17,428 bases of DNA from Castellaniella sp041675725 (GCF_041675725.1 NZ_JBAYTI010000054.1:1-17428), one strand, 5' to 3'. Shown: positions 1 through 7,266, numbered from the stretch's first letter. Made by a program: numbers and translations. The notes: generated by a model not told the origin, from the sequence alone.

Positions 1-2
1 AC

Positions 3-194
3 GGCGACAACGTCAAACTCGAGGGGCCCGGCAAATATCAGCTCACGCTGGTAATCGGTTCACCGGCGACGGCGGCAAACCATCTATTTGGCCGCCACGT
101 CGACAAAGAGACCGGGGTGGCGCCGTGGTTCGAGACCTTCGAGGTGCAGCGTGATTTCGTATTCGCCGGGACCGGCAAGAAGGGCGGCTACTGA
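3..194 (+). CDS. ftrA: P19/Tp34-type periplasmic metal-binding protein, C-terminal part
   Basis: This is the last 63 codons of a gene entering from the left edge, ending in TGA at 192-194. The fragment contains HLFGRHVDKETGVAPWFE and ends in GTGKKGGY. Both are hallmarks of the P19 family (Campylobacter P19, Bordetella FtrA), periplasmic proteins that bind Cu and Fe(II) and present iron to an FTR1-type permease. A conserved His sits in the GRH segment. The next gene, 57 nt downstream, is a FtrD-like polyferredoxin, which supports a ferrous-iron uptake role. In the Bordetella order P19-cupredoxin-FTR1-polyferredoxin these two genes are not adjacent, so the operon here is arranged differently or lacks parts. 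The symbol is by analogy. The family call is good; the exact metal is inferred. Confidence 0.78.
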   Translation, partial: GDNVKLEGPGKYQLTLVIGSPATAANHLFGRHVDKETGVAPWFETFEVQRDFVFAGTGKKGGY

Positions 195-251
195 TCCCTG
201 ACATTCAGCATCATTCAGTATCAAATTATTTCAAATAAGGTATAAGGTGTC

Positions 252-1667
252 ATGACGGTCACGCCTGGTTTTCGCGCGCGCGTGGCCCGTGCGGGCGATT
301 TTCTGCGTGACCATCAACGGGGCATCCGGCGCCTGCAGTGGTCGATCGTCGGGCTGTATCTGGTACTGCTGCTGGTGCCCGTATTCTTACCGCTGCCGGA
401 TCGCACGGCTTCCATATTCAACCATTTCACCGTTTTTGCCCAGTTTGCCTTCTGGGGGCTCTGGTGGCCATTCGTGCTGATATCCATCCCGTTGTTCGGC
501 CGCGCCTGGTGCGGGCTGTTCTGCCCGGAAGGCACGCTCACGGAGTGGGCCAGCCGGCATGGGCGCGGCCGGGCCATTCCGCGCTGGATGCGCTGGGGCG
601 GGTGGCCTTTGGTGGCATTCAGCTTGACCACGATCTACGGGCAGTTGATCAGTGTGTATCAATACCCGTGGGCCGTGGCGGCGATTCTTGGCGGATCGAC
701 GCTGGCCGCCATGGGGGTGGGCTGGCTGTACGGAAAGGATAAGCGCGTCTGGTGCAAGTACTTGTGCCCGGTCAGCGGGGTGTTCAATCTGCTGGCCAAG
801 CTCTCGCCCTGGTATTACCGGGTCGACGCCGACGCTTGGCGCGCGCCCGTGCGGCGCACGGCATCCATCAATTGCGCACCGCTGTTGCCCCTGCGTACCA
901 TGCAGGGCGCGGCCGAATGCCACATGTGCGGGCGCTGCAGCGATTACCGGGGCGCCATCACGCTGTCGCCCCGTTCACCCGAAGCCGAGATCGTCCATGT
1001 GTCGGGCGGCAATGCCTGGCAGACCGGGCTGATCGTGTTCGGCCTGATGGGGTTGGCACCCGGCGCGTTTCTGTGGAGCGCCAGCCCCTGGTATGTGTCT
1101 CTCAAGCAGGCGCTGGCCGCCTGGCTGGTACAGGCCGACATATATTGGCCGCTGGCCGATACGGCGCCGTGGTTCATCCTGACGCATTATCCCCAGGTCA
1201 ATGACAGCTTCAGTTGGCTCGATGGCGTGGTCATTCTACTGTTCATTTTTGCCACGGCGGCCGTGGTGGCAGGCAGTGTGTTGGCCGGGCTGTGGTTGGC
1301 GGACCGCAACCTGCCGGCGCTGGAACGGCCCGGCGTGCGCGCTGCCTCGGGTGTTTTGCTGCGCAGCCCGCTGGCTGGTGTGCACATGTTGGCGCAAGGC
1401 CTGATACCGGCCGCGGGTATCGGTGTTTTTCTGGGCTTGTCGGCGACCACCCTGAGCCTGTTGCAGCATGAAGGCGTAGCCACCGGATGGGCCAATCCAG
1501 CCCGTTTTTCACTGCTGTCCCTGGCCCTGCTCTGGAGCCTGCGCTTCCAGTGGCGGTTGGCTGGTCTGCGTACGCCCGGTTTTTGGCGGCGCGTATCTGC
1601 CGTGGCGGCTGTGGCCTTGTCGCTCGCGCCCTTCGCCTGGGTGTGGGTGCTGTTGTTCGTGCGTTGA
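252..1667 (+). CDS. ftrD: FtrD-like membrane 4Fe-4S polyferredoxin (NapH/CcoG-type)
   Basis: A 471-residue multi-span membrane protein with cysteine motifs of the NapH/NosR/FtrD polyferredoxin group: WCGLFCPEG (C87, C91), WCKYLCPVSG (C168, C172), and C208 with ECHMCGRC (C223, C226, C229). Hydrophobic spans lie at about residues 30-48, 62-84, 117-135 and 143-160, with more after residue 255. In Bordetella FtrABCD, FtrD is thought to pass electrons that support iron oxidation/reduction at the permease. Here the gene follows a P19-family gene, which fits that role better than nitrate or cytochrome-oxidase maturation. The ATG at 252 has purine-rich AAGG upstream at about 244-247. The C-terminal ~200 residues are hydrophobic and poorly diagnostic. 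A generic 4Fe-4S membrane ferredoxin is the safe alternative name. Confidence 0.75.
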   Translation: MTVTPGFRARVARAGDFLRDHQRGIRRLQWSIVGLYLVLLLVPVFLPLPDRTASIFNHFTVFAQFAFWGLWWPFVLISIPLFGRAWCGLFCPEGTLTEWASRHGRGRAIPRWMRWGGWPLVAFSLTTIYGQLISVYQYPWAVAAILGGSTLAAMGVGWLYGKDKRVWCKYLCPVSGVFNLLAKLSPWYYRVDADAWRAPVRRTASINCAPLLPLRTMQGAAECHMCGRCSDYRGAITLSPRSPEAEIVHVSGGNAWQTGLIVFGLMGLAPGAFLWSASPWYVSLKQALAAWLVQADIYWPLADTAPWFILTHYPQVNDSFSWLDGVVILLFIFATAAVVAGSVLAGLWLADRNLPALERPGVRAASGVLLRSPLAGVHMLAQGLIPAAGIGVFLGLSATTLSLLQHEGVATGWANPARFSLLSLALLWSLRFQWRLAGLRTPGFWRRVSAVAAVALSLAPFAWVWVLLFVR

Positions 1668-1677
1668 GCGCCATCGT

Positions 1678-1697
1678 CCCCGCCCTGAACGGCGGGG
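1678..1697. terminator. Probable bidirectional hairpin terminator between convergent genes
   Basis: A perfect 7-bp GC stem, CCCCGCC (1678-1684) and GGCGGGG (1691-1697), with a 6-nt loop, sits 10 nt after the polyferredoxin stop and 16 nt beyond the stop of the converging racemase gene. The following bases (CTTGTC) form only a poor T-tract, so intrinsic termination efficiency is uncertain, but position and stem strength suit a shared terminator. Confidence 0.6.
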
Positions 1698-1713
1698 CTT
1701 GTCGCGCACCGGG

Positions 1714-2412
1714 TCAGCGCCCGGCCAGGGCGGCGTCGGCCGCAGCCAGGGCGTGCAGCCCGGTGGTGTCGAACAAGGGCACACTGGCATCGGCGGCGCC
1801 CACCAGCAGGGAAATTTCTGTGCACCCCAGGATGATGCCCTGCGCGCCCTGGTCGACCAGGCCTTGCATGATGCGCCGATAGGCCTCGCGGGATGCGTCG
1901 CACGTGCGACCCAGACACAGCTCGTCGTAGATGACGCGATGCACGACGGCGCGGTCGGCCGGCCCGGGCACCAGGACCTCGATTCCGTGCCGGCGGGCCA
2001 GCCGCTCGCGGTAGAACGCCTGCTCCATGGTGAAAGCCGTGCCCAGCAGGCCCACCCGGTTCAGGCCGGCCTTGTGGATGGCCTGGGCGGTGGGGTCGGC
2101 GATATGCAGCAGTGGCAGGGGGGTGGCCGCTTCGATGGCGGGCGCGACCTTGTGCATGGTATTGGTGCACAAGACCAGCAGATCGGCACCGGCCCGTTCC
2201 AGTGCGCGGGCGGCATCGGCCAGCGCCTGGCCCGCGCCCGCCCAATCCCCCTGGTGCTGCAGGGCCTCGATGTCGGCGAAATCAACGCTGTAGAGTACGA
2301 GCCGGGCCGAGTGCAGGCCCCCCAGGCGGGCCTTTACGGCCTCGTTGATCGCGCGGTAATACGGTACGGTGGATTCCCAGCTCATTCCGCCCAGCAGGCC
2401 GATCGTCTTCAT
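1714..2412 (-). CDS. Aspartate/glutamate racemase family protein
   Basis: A 232-residue cytosolic protein of the PLP-independent Asp/Glu racemase fold (RacX/YgeA-like). It starts with the family motif MKTIGLLGGMSWEST. Both catalytic cysteines are visible: C82 in LCTNTMH and C197 in LGCTEI. The length is normal for the family (about 230). Members interconvert L- and D-forms of aspartate, glutamate or, in the YgeA/RacX branch, a broader set such as homoserine or lysine. The substrate cannot be read from sequence. The gene is convergent with the polyferredoxin gene and divergent from the c-di-GMP pair, with 274 nt between the start codons. The ATG at 2412 immediately precedes the motif, so the start is reliable; the upstream Shine-Dalgarno is weak. 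Confidence 0.88.
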   Translation of the reverse strand: MKTIGLLGGMSWESTVPYYRAINEAVKARLGGLHSARLVLYSVDFADIEALQHQGDWAGAGQALADAARALERAGADLLVLCTNTMHKVAPAIEAATPLPLLHIADPTAQAIHKAGLNRVGLLGTAFTMEQAFYRERLARRHGIEVLVPGPADRAVVHRVIYDELCLGRTCDASREAYRRIMQGLVDQGAQGIILGCTEISLLVGAADASVPLFDTTGLHALAAADAALAGR

Positions 2413-2547
2413 GGTGTGGTCCGTGTATATGACAGGCTGGCCCTGTTGGCGGGCCCGCAGCCGGGTTGTCTTCGTGATGGGCGCGCAACAGGGGCGCGGC
2501 GCCCACCATGATAGCGTACTACTTGCGCCATGATTGGGAACGGGCGT

Positions 2548-2561
2548 TTGACATAGGTCAA
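2548..2561. promoter_or_regulatory. FNR/Anr-like dyad in the divergent intergenic region
   Basis: TTGACATAGGTCAA is a perfect 5+4+5 inverted repeat that matches the TTGA-N6-TCAA core of FNR/Anr/Dnr-type operators (consensus TTGAT-N4-ATCAA). It lies between the divergent racemase and c-di-GMP genes, about 126 nt upstream of the GTG at 2687. Its centre would be near -72 relative to the candidate promoter at 2591-2620, a plausible activator position. The left half also reads as a -35 hexamer (TTGACA), so a plain promoter element is the alternative. Confidence 0.4.
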
Positions 2562-2590
2562 CGATGCTCGCGTAAGGCGGGGGGGTTCGG

Positions 2591-2620
2591 TTGACGGTTG
2601 GAAAGTAAGGTTCCTAAACT
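2591..2620 (+). promoter_or_regulatory. Candidate sigma70 promoter for the c-di-GMP gene pair
   Basis: TTGACG (2591-2596) and TAAACT (2615-2620) are separated by 18 nt, a 5/6 and 4/6 match to the -35 and -10 consensus. Transcription would begin near 2627 and leave a ~60-nt leader before the GTG at 2687. This is sequence resemblance only. Confidence 0.3.
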
Positions 2621-2686
2621 TTTCGGTTTGGTCCAGCGCCTTGTGTCGAGGCGTCGCTAGCGGCCGGGATTTGATGGGGGCGGGGT

Positions 2687-4993
2687 GTGGGTGTAGGCGC
2701 GCGTGGCTTTGCTGGTGCGGTTGGACGCCTGTTGCGGTCCGCGCGGGGTCTGCTGGTCGTGCTGGTGGTCGCCTGGTCCGCGGTGGGTCCTGCCGCTGCG
2801 CAAGGCGTTGCATTGCGGGTGGGTGTGTTTGGTTCGCCCCCTGACCTGATGCTGTCTCCAGACGGCCGCCTCAGCGGCCTGTTGGGCGAACTGTTGCAGG
2901 AGATGGCCGATCATGAAGGCTGGACACTGCAGCCGCACCGCTGCGAGTGGCGCAACTGCCTGCAGGCTCTGCTCGCGGGCGAACTCGATCTTCTGCCAAA
3001 TGTCGTCTACAGTCCCGAGCGGTCGAAGGTGCTGGATTTCAACCACGTGACGGCCTACGAACGCTGGATGCAGGTGTTCGTGCCAGAAGGCGTACAGTTG
3101 GATACGCTGGCCGGGCTGACGGGCAAGCGCGTGGCGGTGCTCGATGGCGCTATTCAGTCACAGTATCTGGACCGGCTACTAAGGCAGATGGAACTGGACG
3201 TCGAACTGGTGCCCGTCGCCGAACTGCAGGCCGGTTTTGCCATGGTGCAGTCCGGGCACGCGGATGCCGTATTTGCCAATACGTATTTCGGGGCGCTGAC
3301 AGCGCCCGCGTACGGGCTCCAGGCCTCCAGTGTCTCGATCCTGCCCGTGCAGATCCGTTATGCGGCCCCCAAGGGGCGGCACCCGGACGTATTGGCGCAC
3401 ATCGACGATTATCTCTCGGCCTGGCAGGCCAATCCACAGTCGCCCTACTTCCGGCTCTTGTCACACTGGCACGATCCGGTCAGGCAGGAGGCGGACTCGA
3501 ATGCGCCAGCGTACTGGGTTTTGGAACTGACACTGGCTGGGGTACTGCTGGCGCTGGTGGGTTTGTTGCTTTTGTACTGGCGCCGTGGGCGGGCATTGAA
3601 TCGCATTGGCGCAGCCCACCCGGCCACGCCCGAAACGGCGCGCGAGGCCCTGCAAAATCACGCTTCGCCCGGGGAATCGGTCCGGCTGAATACTTTCCAC
3701 GATGCCCTGACCGAGCTGCCACAGCGTCAGGTTCTGCTGGGCCGGATCGAGCAGACCGTCGCGCTCGCAGCCAACGGCGAGGCGCACGCCGCGATCCTGG
3801 TATTCGATATATTCGGCTTTGGCAAGATCAACGACACGTACGGCCAGGACGTCGCGGACGCCATATTGCGTGAAATCAGCCGGCGGCTGCTGGTGGGGAC
3901 GCGGCCACGCGACACGGTATCGCGCACTGCGGGCGATGAATTCACCGTCTTGCTGACCATGTTGGGTCCCAGGGTCGAAGAGGCCCGACGCCACGCATTC
4001 CGGGTGGCGCATGCCTTGTATCGGCAGCTGACCGAGGAGCCCATCGAGGTGGGTGGCGAGCAAATTGCGTTGCGCCTGAGCGTCGGGTTCACCATGATTC
4101 ATGCGTGCAGCACCGACGTCAGGCAAGTGCTGCGGGAGGCCGGTATGGCCGTGCGTGCCGCCGAGGCGGGCGGGGGCGACCGCATCGTACCGTTCAACCA
4201 GGCGCTGCAGGCCGAGATTGCCGATCGCACCGCGCTGGAGCGTGATCTGGCCCTGGCTGTGCAACGCACCGAACTGGCCATGTATATCCAGCCCCAATTC
4301 GACGTGCATAACCGCGTCAGCGGCGCAGAGCTGCTGGCCCGTTGGGATCACCCGACCCGGGGCCCCGTGCCACCCGGGCAATTCATTCCTATGCTGGTCG
4401 GCATCGGGTTGCTGCAGCCGTTCACGCTCTGGACGCTGCAGGTCGCCTGCGAGGCGCTGGCGACGTTGCGGGGCGACATGACATTGTCGGTGAACATCAG
4501 CCCGCATTGTCTGCTGCGTGCCGATTTTGTCGATTCGGTACGGACCGTGATCCGCGAGACCGATGCATCCGCGCATCGGCTCATCTTCGAAATCACCGAA
4601 GAGGCCTGGCTCGACGACCTGGACCTGGCGGCGCATAAGATTTTCGAGCTCAGCTGCCTGGGCATCCGCTTCTCGTTGGATGATTTCGGCGCGGGATACA
4701 CCAATCTGACCTATCTGCGCCGCCTGGCAATCCACGAACTGAAGATCGATCGCAGCCAGATTGCGGGGCTGCCGACGGACCGGGACAGCCGGGCGATCGT
4801 TCACATGATCCTGGGCATGGCCGGGCAGTTGGGCCTGCGGGTGGTGGCGGAAGGCGTCGAAACCGAAGCACAGGCCGGTTACCTGCTCCAGCATGGCTGC
4901 GACGCCTTGCAGGGATATTGGTGTGCGCGCCCGATGCCGCTGGCGGCCTGGATAGCGCAACAGCACGAAGCCGTATGCGGGCCGGTGCCATGA
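2687..4993 (+). CDS. Periplasmic SBP-like sensor / degenerate GGDEF / EAL c-di-GMP phosphodiesterase
   Basis: 768 residues. A signal peptide ends near AAAQ (39). A type-3 solute-binding-protein-like domain spans about 42-265 and a membrane helix about 278-298. A GGDEF domain spans about 335-500 and an EAL domain about 515-765. The EAL site looks complete: E548 in GAELLARW, N603, E635 in FEITE, D665-D666 in LDDFGAG, K687 in ELKID, E722 in AEGVET and Q742 in LQGYW. The GGDEF site is altered: AGDEF (415-419) and DIFGFG instead of DxDxFK at 374-379, although the RxxD inhibitory motif (406-409) is kept. The likely role is a ligand-controlled c-di-GMP phosphodiesterase with a GTP-sensing or regulatory GGDEF. 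Translation must start at GTG 2687 or further downstream, because TGA lies in frame at 2672. The stop overlaps the next start (ATGA). Confidence 0.85.
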   Translation: MGVGARGFAGAVGRLLRSARGLLVVLVVAWSAVGPAAAQGVALRVGVFGSPPDLMLSPDGRLSGLLGELLQEMADHEGWTLQPHRCEWRNCLQALLAGELDLLPNVVYSPERSKVLDFNHVTAYERWMQVFVPEGVQLDTLAGLTGKRVAVLDGAIQSQYLDRLLRQMELDVELVPVAELQAGFAMVQSGHADAVFANTYFGALTAPAYGLQASSVSILPVQIRYAAPKGRHPDVLAHIDDYLSAWQANPQSPYFRLLSHWHDPVRQEADSNAPAYWVLELTLAGVLLALVGLLLLYWRRGRALNRIGAAHPATPETAREALQNHASPGESVRLNTFHDALTELPQRQVLLGRIEQTVALAANGEAHAAILVFDIFGFGKINDTYGQDVADAILREISRRLLVGTRPRDTVSRTAGDEFTVLLTMLGPRVEEARRHAFRVAHALYRQLTEEPIEVGGEQIALRLSVGFTMIHACSTDVRQVLREAGMAVRAAEAGGGDRIVPFNQALQAEIADRTALERDLALAVQRTELAMYIQPQFDVHNRVSGAELLARWDHPTRGPVPPGQFIPMLVGIGLLQPFTLWTLQVACEALATLRGDMTLSVNISPHCLLRADFVDSVRTVIRETDASAHRLIFEITEEAWLDDLDLAAHKIFELSCLGIRFSLDDFGAGYTNLTYLRRLAIHELKIDRSQIAGLPTDRDSRAIVHMILGMAGQLGLRVVAEGVETEAQAGYLLQHGCDALQGYWCARPMPLAAWIAQQHEAVCGPVP

Positions 4994-6594
4994 AACGCGT
5001 TTTTTTGCAGATGCGCCTCCGATTGAGCCATTGGCTCATGCTCTTGGTGATGTTGGCCATCCTCCTGACGCATCTGGTGGGCCTGGTGGGCACCCGCAAT
5101 GCCCAGCATGACCTGCTGATCGAAGCGGCGCTGGCCGCCAACGAGTCCTTGGCCGTCAAGATTGCACAGTTGGCGTCCGAACGGCTGCAGCGCGCCCAGG
5201 GTGACTTGGCGGCCGTGGCTGAACGCATGGTGAGCAGCGGCATGAACCGCTTCGTGCTCGATTCCGAAGTGGCCCGGCTGCTGAAACTGGGGCTGGGCTT
5301 TTCGGTCACGGCCGTGCACGACGCCCAAGGCAGGCTGCTCGCGGTCGCCATAGAGGATTCAGCCGCACGCCCCGAAGGGCACCTGGAAGCCCCAGGCGTG
5401 GATCGCTTGCTGGGCCAGCGCCAGGCGGGCGTCAGCCCGGCCTTTCTCACGGCGGGCGGCAAGCTGGCCATCATGCTGGTTCAGCCCCTGACGGGATCCC
5501 AGGGGCTGGATGCCGGCTATCTTTCTGCCATCATGTACCTGGAAGACGAGAGCGGCCTGCGGCGGCTGTTTGGCCACGTCCAGTTCAAGGATGACACGCA
5601 GTGGCTGGTTGTCGACCCTGTCGGTCGCGTGCTGTATGACTCGCATCTCGGGCGTATCGGCCACAGTGGCCTGGGCGAGCCCGCTATCGTGCAGGCCCGT
5701 CAAGCCCAACAGTCGGGCCAGTTGGCCTATCAAGATCGGCAGGGCTTCAAGCGCCTTGCTGGCTATGCCTCCGTACCCGAAGCGGGGTGGCTGGTGCTTG
5801 TGCAGCGCCCCGAAAACTCGGTCTTGCAGGGCCTGAATCGTCGCCTGCTGGACGTCTTGCTGGACGTGCTGACGCCCATCGTGCTGCTGATGCTGCTGGC
5901 GTGGTGGTCGGCGCGCTGGATCGTGCGCCCGATCGGGCAGCTGGCGCAACTGGTGCAAGGAGGAACCAGCGATGGCGTGGCTGAGCAGATCGCCCAGGTA
6001 CGCTGCTGGTATTTTGAGGCCCGTCTGCTGCAGAAGGCCTTGCTGGCGGGTATCGGGCGCACCCGGCGGACAATCACCGAACTGCGCGAGGCGGCCCATG
6101 CCGACCCGTTGACGGGTCTGGGCAACCGCAGGGGCCTGGATCTGATGCTCGAAAAACTGGTGGGAGAGGATCAGCCGTTTGCCATCATCGCGTTCGACAT
6201 CGATCATTTCAAGACCGTCAACGATGCCTATGGCCACGCGGTTGGAGACCAGGTGCTGTGCGCGTTCGCAAAGCTCATCGGACACGTGGTGCGTATGGAC
6301 GACACGGTGTTTCGGGTAGGGGGCGAAGAGTTTCTGGTATTGCTGCCCGATGCGGATGTCCATCGTGCGGCGCAGCTGGCCGAGCGCCTGAAAGCCCACC
6401 TGGCCGGGCAACCGCTGCTGCCCGATGGCCTGCGGCTCACCGTGTCTGCCGGCGTGGCAGACTGGCAACCCGGTTCGAGCGTGCCGGCGGCCATCGAGAC
6501 AGCGGATCAGGCCTTGTACCGGGCCAAACGCGCCGGCCGCAACCGGGTCGAAATGGCTGACCCTCGGGTGGGCCCCGACGCGGCGGGCGTTTGA
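4990..6594 (+). CDS. CACHE-like sensor diguanylate cyclase (GGEEF)
   Basis: I choose the ATG at 4990, which overlaps the upstream TGA as ATGA, over an in-frame start 72 nt earlier, because MKRVFLQMRLRLSHW followed by a membrane helix (about 15-33) is a natural N terminus. This gives 534 residues. An extracytoplasmic region (about 36-285) ends in GYASVPEAGWLVLVQRP, typical of double-CACHE sensors. A second helix lies at about 291-311, then a linker, then a GGDEF domain (about 368-525). The active site is intact: DIDHFK (403-408) and GGEEF (444-448), with an RxxD I-site (435-438). It should make c-di-GMP from GTP with product inhibition. Translational coupling to an EAL protein suggests one signalling unit with opposing enzymes and two different periplasmic sensors. 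Confidence 0.88.
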   Translation: MKRVFLQMRLRLSHWLMLLVMLAILLTHLVGLVGTRNAQHDLLIEAALAANESLAVKIAQLASERLQRAQGDLAAVAERMVSSGMNRFVLDSEVARLLKLGLGFSVTAVHDAQGRLLAVAIEDSAARPEGHLEAPGVDRLLGQRQAGVSPAFLTAGGKLAIMLVQPLTGSQGLDAGYLSAIMYLEDESGLRRLFGHVQFKDDTQWLVVDPVGRVLYDSHLGRIGHSGLGEPAIVQARQAQQSGQLAYQDRQGFKRLAGYASVPEAGWLVLVQRPENSVLQGLNRRLLDVLLDVLTPIVLLMLLAWWSARWIVRPIGQLAQLVQGGTSDGVAEQIAQVRCWYFEARLLQKALLAGIGRTRRTITELREAAHADPLTGLGNRRGLDLMLEKLVGEDQPFAIIAFDIDHFKTVNDAYGHAVGDQVLCAFAKLIGHVVRMDDTVFRVGGEEFLVLLPDADVHRAAQLAERLKAHLAGQPLLPDGLRLTVSAGVADWQPGSSVPAAIETADQALYRAKRAGRNRVEMADPRVGPDAAGV

Positions 6595-6677
6595 TTTGGT
6601 GGTGCGGTCTATCTCTAATTTCGAACTTTGCTTCCGAATGTTTGAGTAATGAATAGAACTGACGAGTACGGATGATA

Positions 6678-6702
6678 GCGTCCGTCAAGGTGGTGTAAAT
6701 CC
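6678..6702 (+). repeat. Left terminal inverted repeat of IS256 remnant
   Basis: It ends in GTGGTGTAAATCC, which is repeated in inverse orientation at 7066-7078. The outer 12 bases match the right end at 7 positions. Confidence 0.7.
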
Positions 6703-6981
6703 GTAGATTGGCAGGAATTCCACCCAGAACTCGCGGACATCGGACTCGCCGATGCCCACGTTCAGAATCTCGCGACGCCCGTCCTGATTCATCCCGCAGA
6801 CGATTATCGTAGCCACAGAAACTACGCACCCGCCACGGCGCGTCTTCAGATACGCCGCATCGAGTCGCAGGTAAGGCCACTCGCCCTCGATGGGACGATT
6901 CAGAAAGGACTCGACCAGCTCATGAATCCCATGGCACAGCAGCGAGACCCGGCTCTTGGAGATGTCCTCGGCCATCGTCAT
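6685..6981 (-). pseudogene. IS256-family (mutator-type) transposase, doubly deleted remnant
   Basis: The 98 codons include ISKSRVSLLC, FLNRPIEGEWPYLRLDAAY and NQDGRREILNVGIGES, which match the central part of IS256 transposases (usually ~400 residues) around the first catalytic Asp (LDA). The leader retains an IS-like ribosome site and start (AGGAGATGACGATG). About 120 N-terminal residues expected before ISKS are missing. After EFWVEFL the frame runs straight into the left inverted repeat and stops, so the remaining two catalytic residues are absent. It cannot be an active transposase. The protein family is clear; the two deletion sizes are estimates from family knowledge. Confidence 0.8.
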
Positions 6982-7065
6982 CTCCTTGTCGTAACGGTTG
7001 GACTTCGTAGACTCAACCTTACTGGAGATCGGCGATGGCTCGCTGCTACCTGCAGCCCACCATCT

Positions 7066-7090
7066 GGATTTACACCACTTCCTCGGACTC
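7066..7090 (-). repeat. Right terminal inverted repeat of IS256 remnant
   Basis: GGATTTACACCAC at 7066-7078 is the exact reverse complement of the inner part of the left repeat. The outer bases agree less well. Confidence 0.7.
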
Positions 7091-7113
7091 TATCAAGGTT
7101 GGCCCGCGCATCG

Positions 7114-7157
7114 GGTGCTCGAACACCTGGCGTGCATAACCTGTGCACGACGTACAC
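7114..7157. promoter_or_regulatory. Cluster of inverted repeats upstream of the import operon
   Basis: Three dyads lie close together: GGTG-N6-CACC (7114-7127, near-perfect through its centre), CGTGCA-N7-TGCACG (7131-7149) and GTGCACG-A-CGTACAC (7143-7157, one mismatched pair). They directly precede the perfect dyad at 7160-7182. They could be extra regulator sites or the activation half-site region of a LysR-type promoter. No function is proven. Confidence 0.35.
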
Positions 7158-7159
7158 TG

Positions 7160-7182
7160 AGGAATCGAAAATTTCGATTCCT
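7160..7182. promoter_or_regulatory. Perfect 23-bp dyad, LysR-type operator candidate
   Basis: Eleven-base arms (AGGAATCGAAA and its exact complement) flank a single A at 7171. The core contains ATC-N9-GAT (7164-7178) and TCGAAAATTTCGA (T-N11-A), the classical LysR-family recognition signature. It lies 84 bp upstream of the first ATPase gene and just upstream of a candidate -35 box. The LysR-type gene at 15951 is the obvious candidate partner. The dyad is a direct observation; the pairing is inference. Confidence 0.6.
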
Positions 7183-7185
7183 AAG

Positions 7186-7214
7186 CTGACATTTTTGAAT
7201 TACCCACTTCAACT
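7186..7214 (+). promoter_or_regulatory. Candidate promoter for the import/CoA operon
   Basis: CTGACA (7186-7191) and TCAACT (7209-7214) are separated by 17 nt, starting 3 nt after the LysR-type dyad. The -10 is weak (4/6), as expected for an activator-dependent promoter. TTGAAT at 7195-7200 is an alternative -35. Confidence 0.25.
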
Positions 7215-7266
7215 TCCCTACGCTACCATTGTTCAAAGTTTCCGTTTGGGTGCGGGGAGGTTGCTT

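Larger units (their letters stand above)
6678..7090 (-). mobile_element. Miniature IS256-family derivative (MITE-like) with both inverted repeats
   Basis: Imperfect terminal inverted repeats of about 25 bp (6678-6702 and 7066-7090, 20/25 matching by eye) share a perfect inner core, GTGGTGTAAATCC and its complement. Between them lies only ~360 bp, carrying the central piece of an IS256-type transposase on the minus strand. A full IS256 element is about 1.3 kb, so this is an internally deleted, non-autonomous copy. No 8-9 bp target duplication is visible at the chosen ends, so the insertion is old, its flanks rearranged, or the true ends lie a few bases away. It sits at the boundary between the high-GC backbone and the import/CoA operon. 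Confidence 0.7.

Noticed and set aside
1187..2245. 352-codon minus-strand frame spanning the convergent junction
   Set aside because: Arg/Gly/Pro-rich shadow overlapping both the polyferredoxin and racemase genes; it crosses the terminator hairpin.
1699..2511. 270-codon plus-strand frame opposite the racemase gene
   Set aside because: The racemase on the other strand has both catalytic cysteines and family length; this frame has no motif.
3461..4966. Long (501-codon) minus-strand open frame
   Set aside because: It lies wholly inside the SBP/GGDEF/EAL gene, whose domain motifs are unambiguous. The antisense frame is low-complexity and matches no family; it is a high-GC shadow.
4918..4989. 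Earlier start for the diguanylate cyclase
   Set aside because: It would overlap the EAL gene by 75 nt. The ATGA overlap at 4990 gives a natural membrane-anchored N terminus.
5359..6468. 369-codon minus-strand open frame
   Set aside because: Antisense to the diguanylate cyclase gene, with no recognisable domain.
6922..7266. N-terminal extension of the LivG frame by 115 codons
   Set aside because: The extension reads through the IS remnant and the palindromic control region. The strong Shine-Dalgarno at 7254-7260 and family alignment fix the start at 7267.
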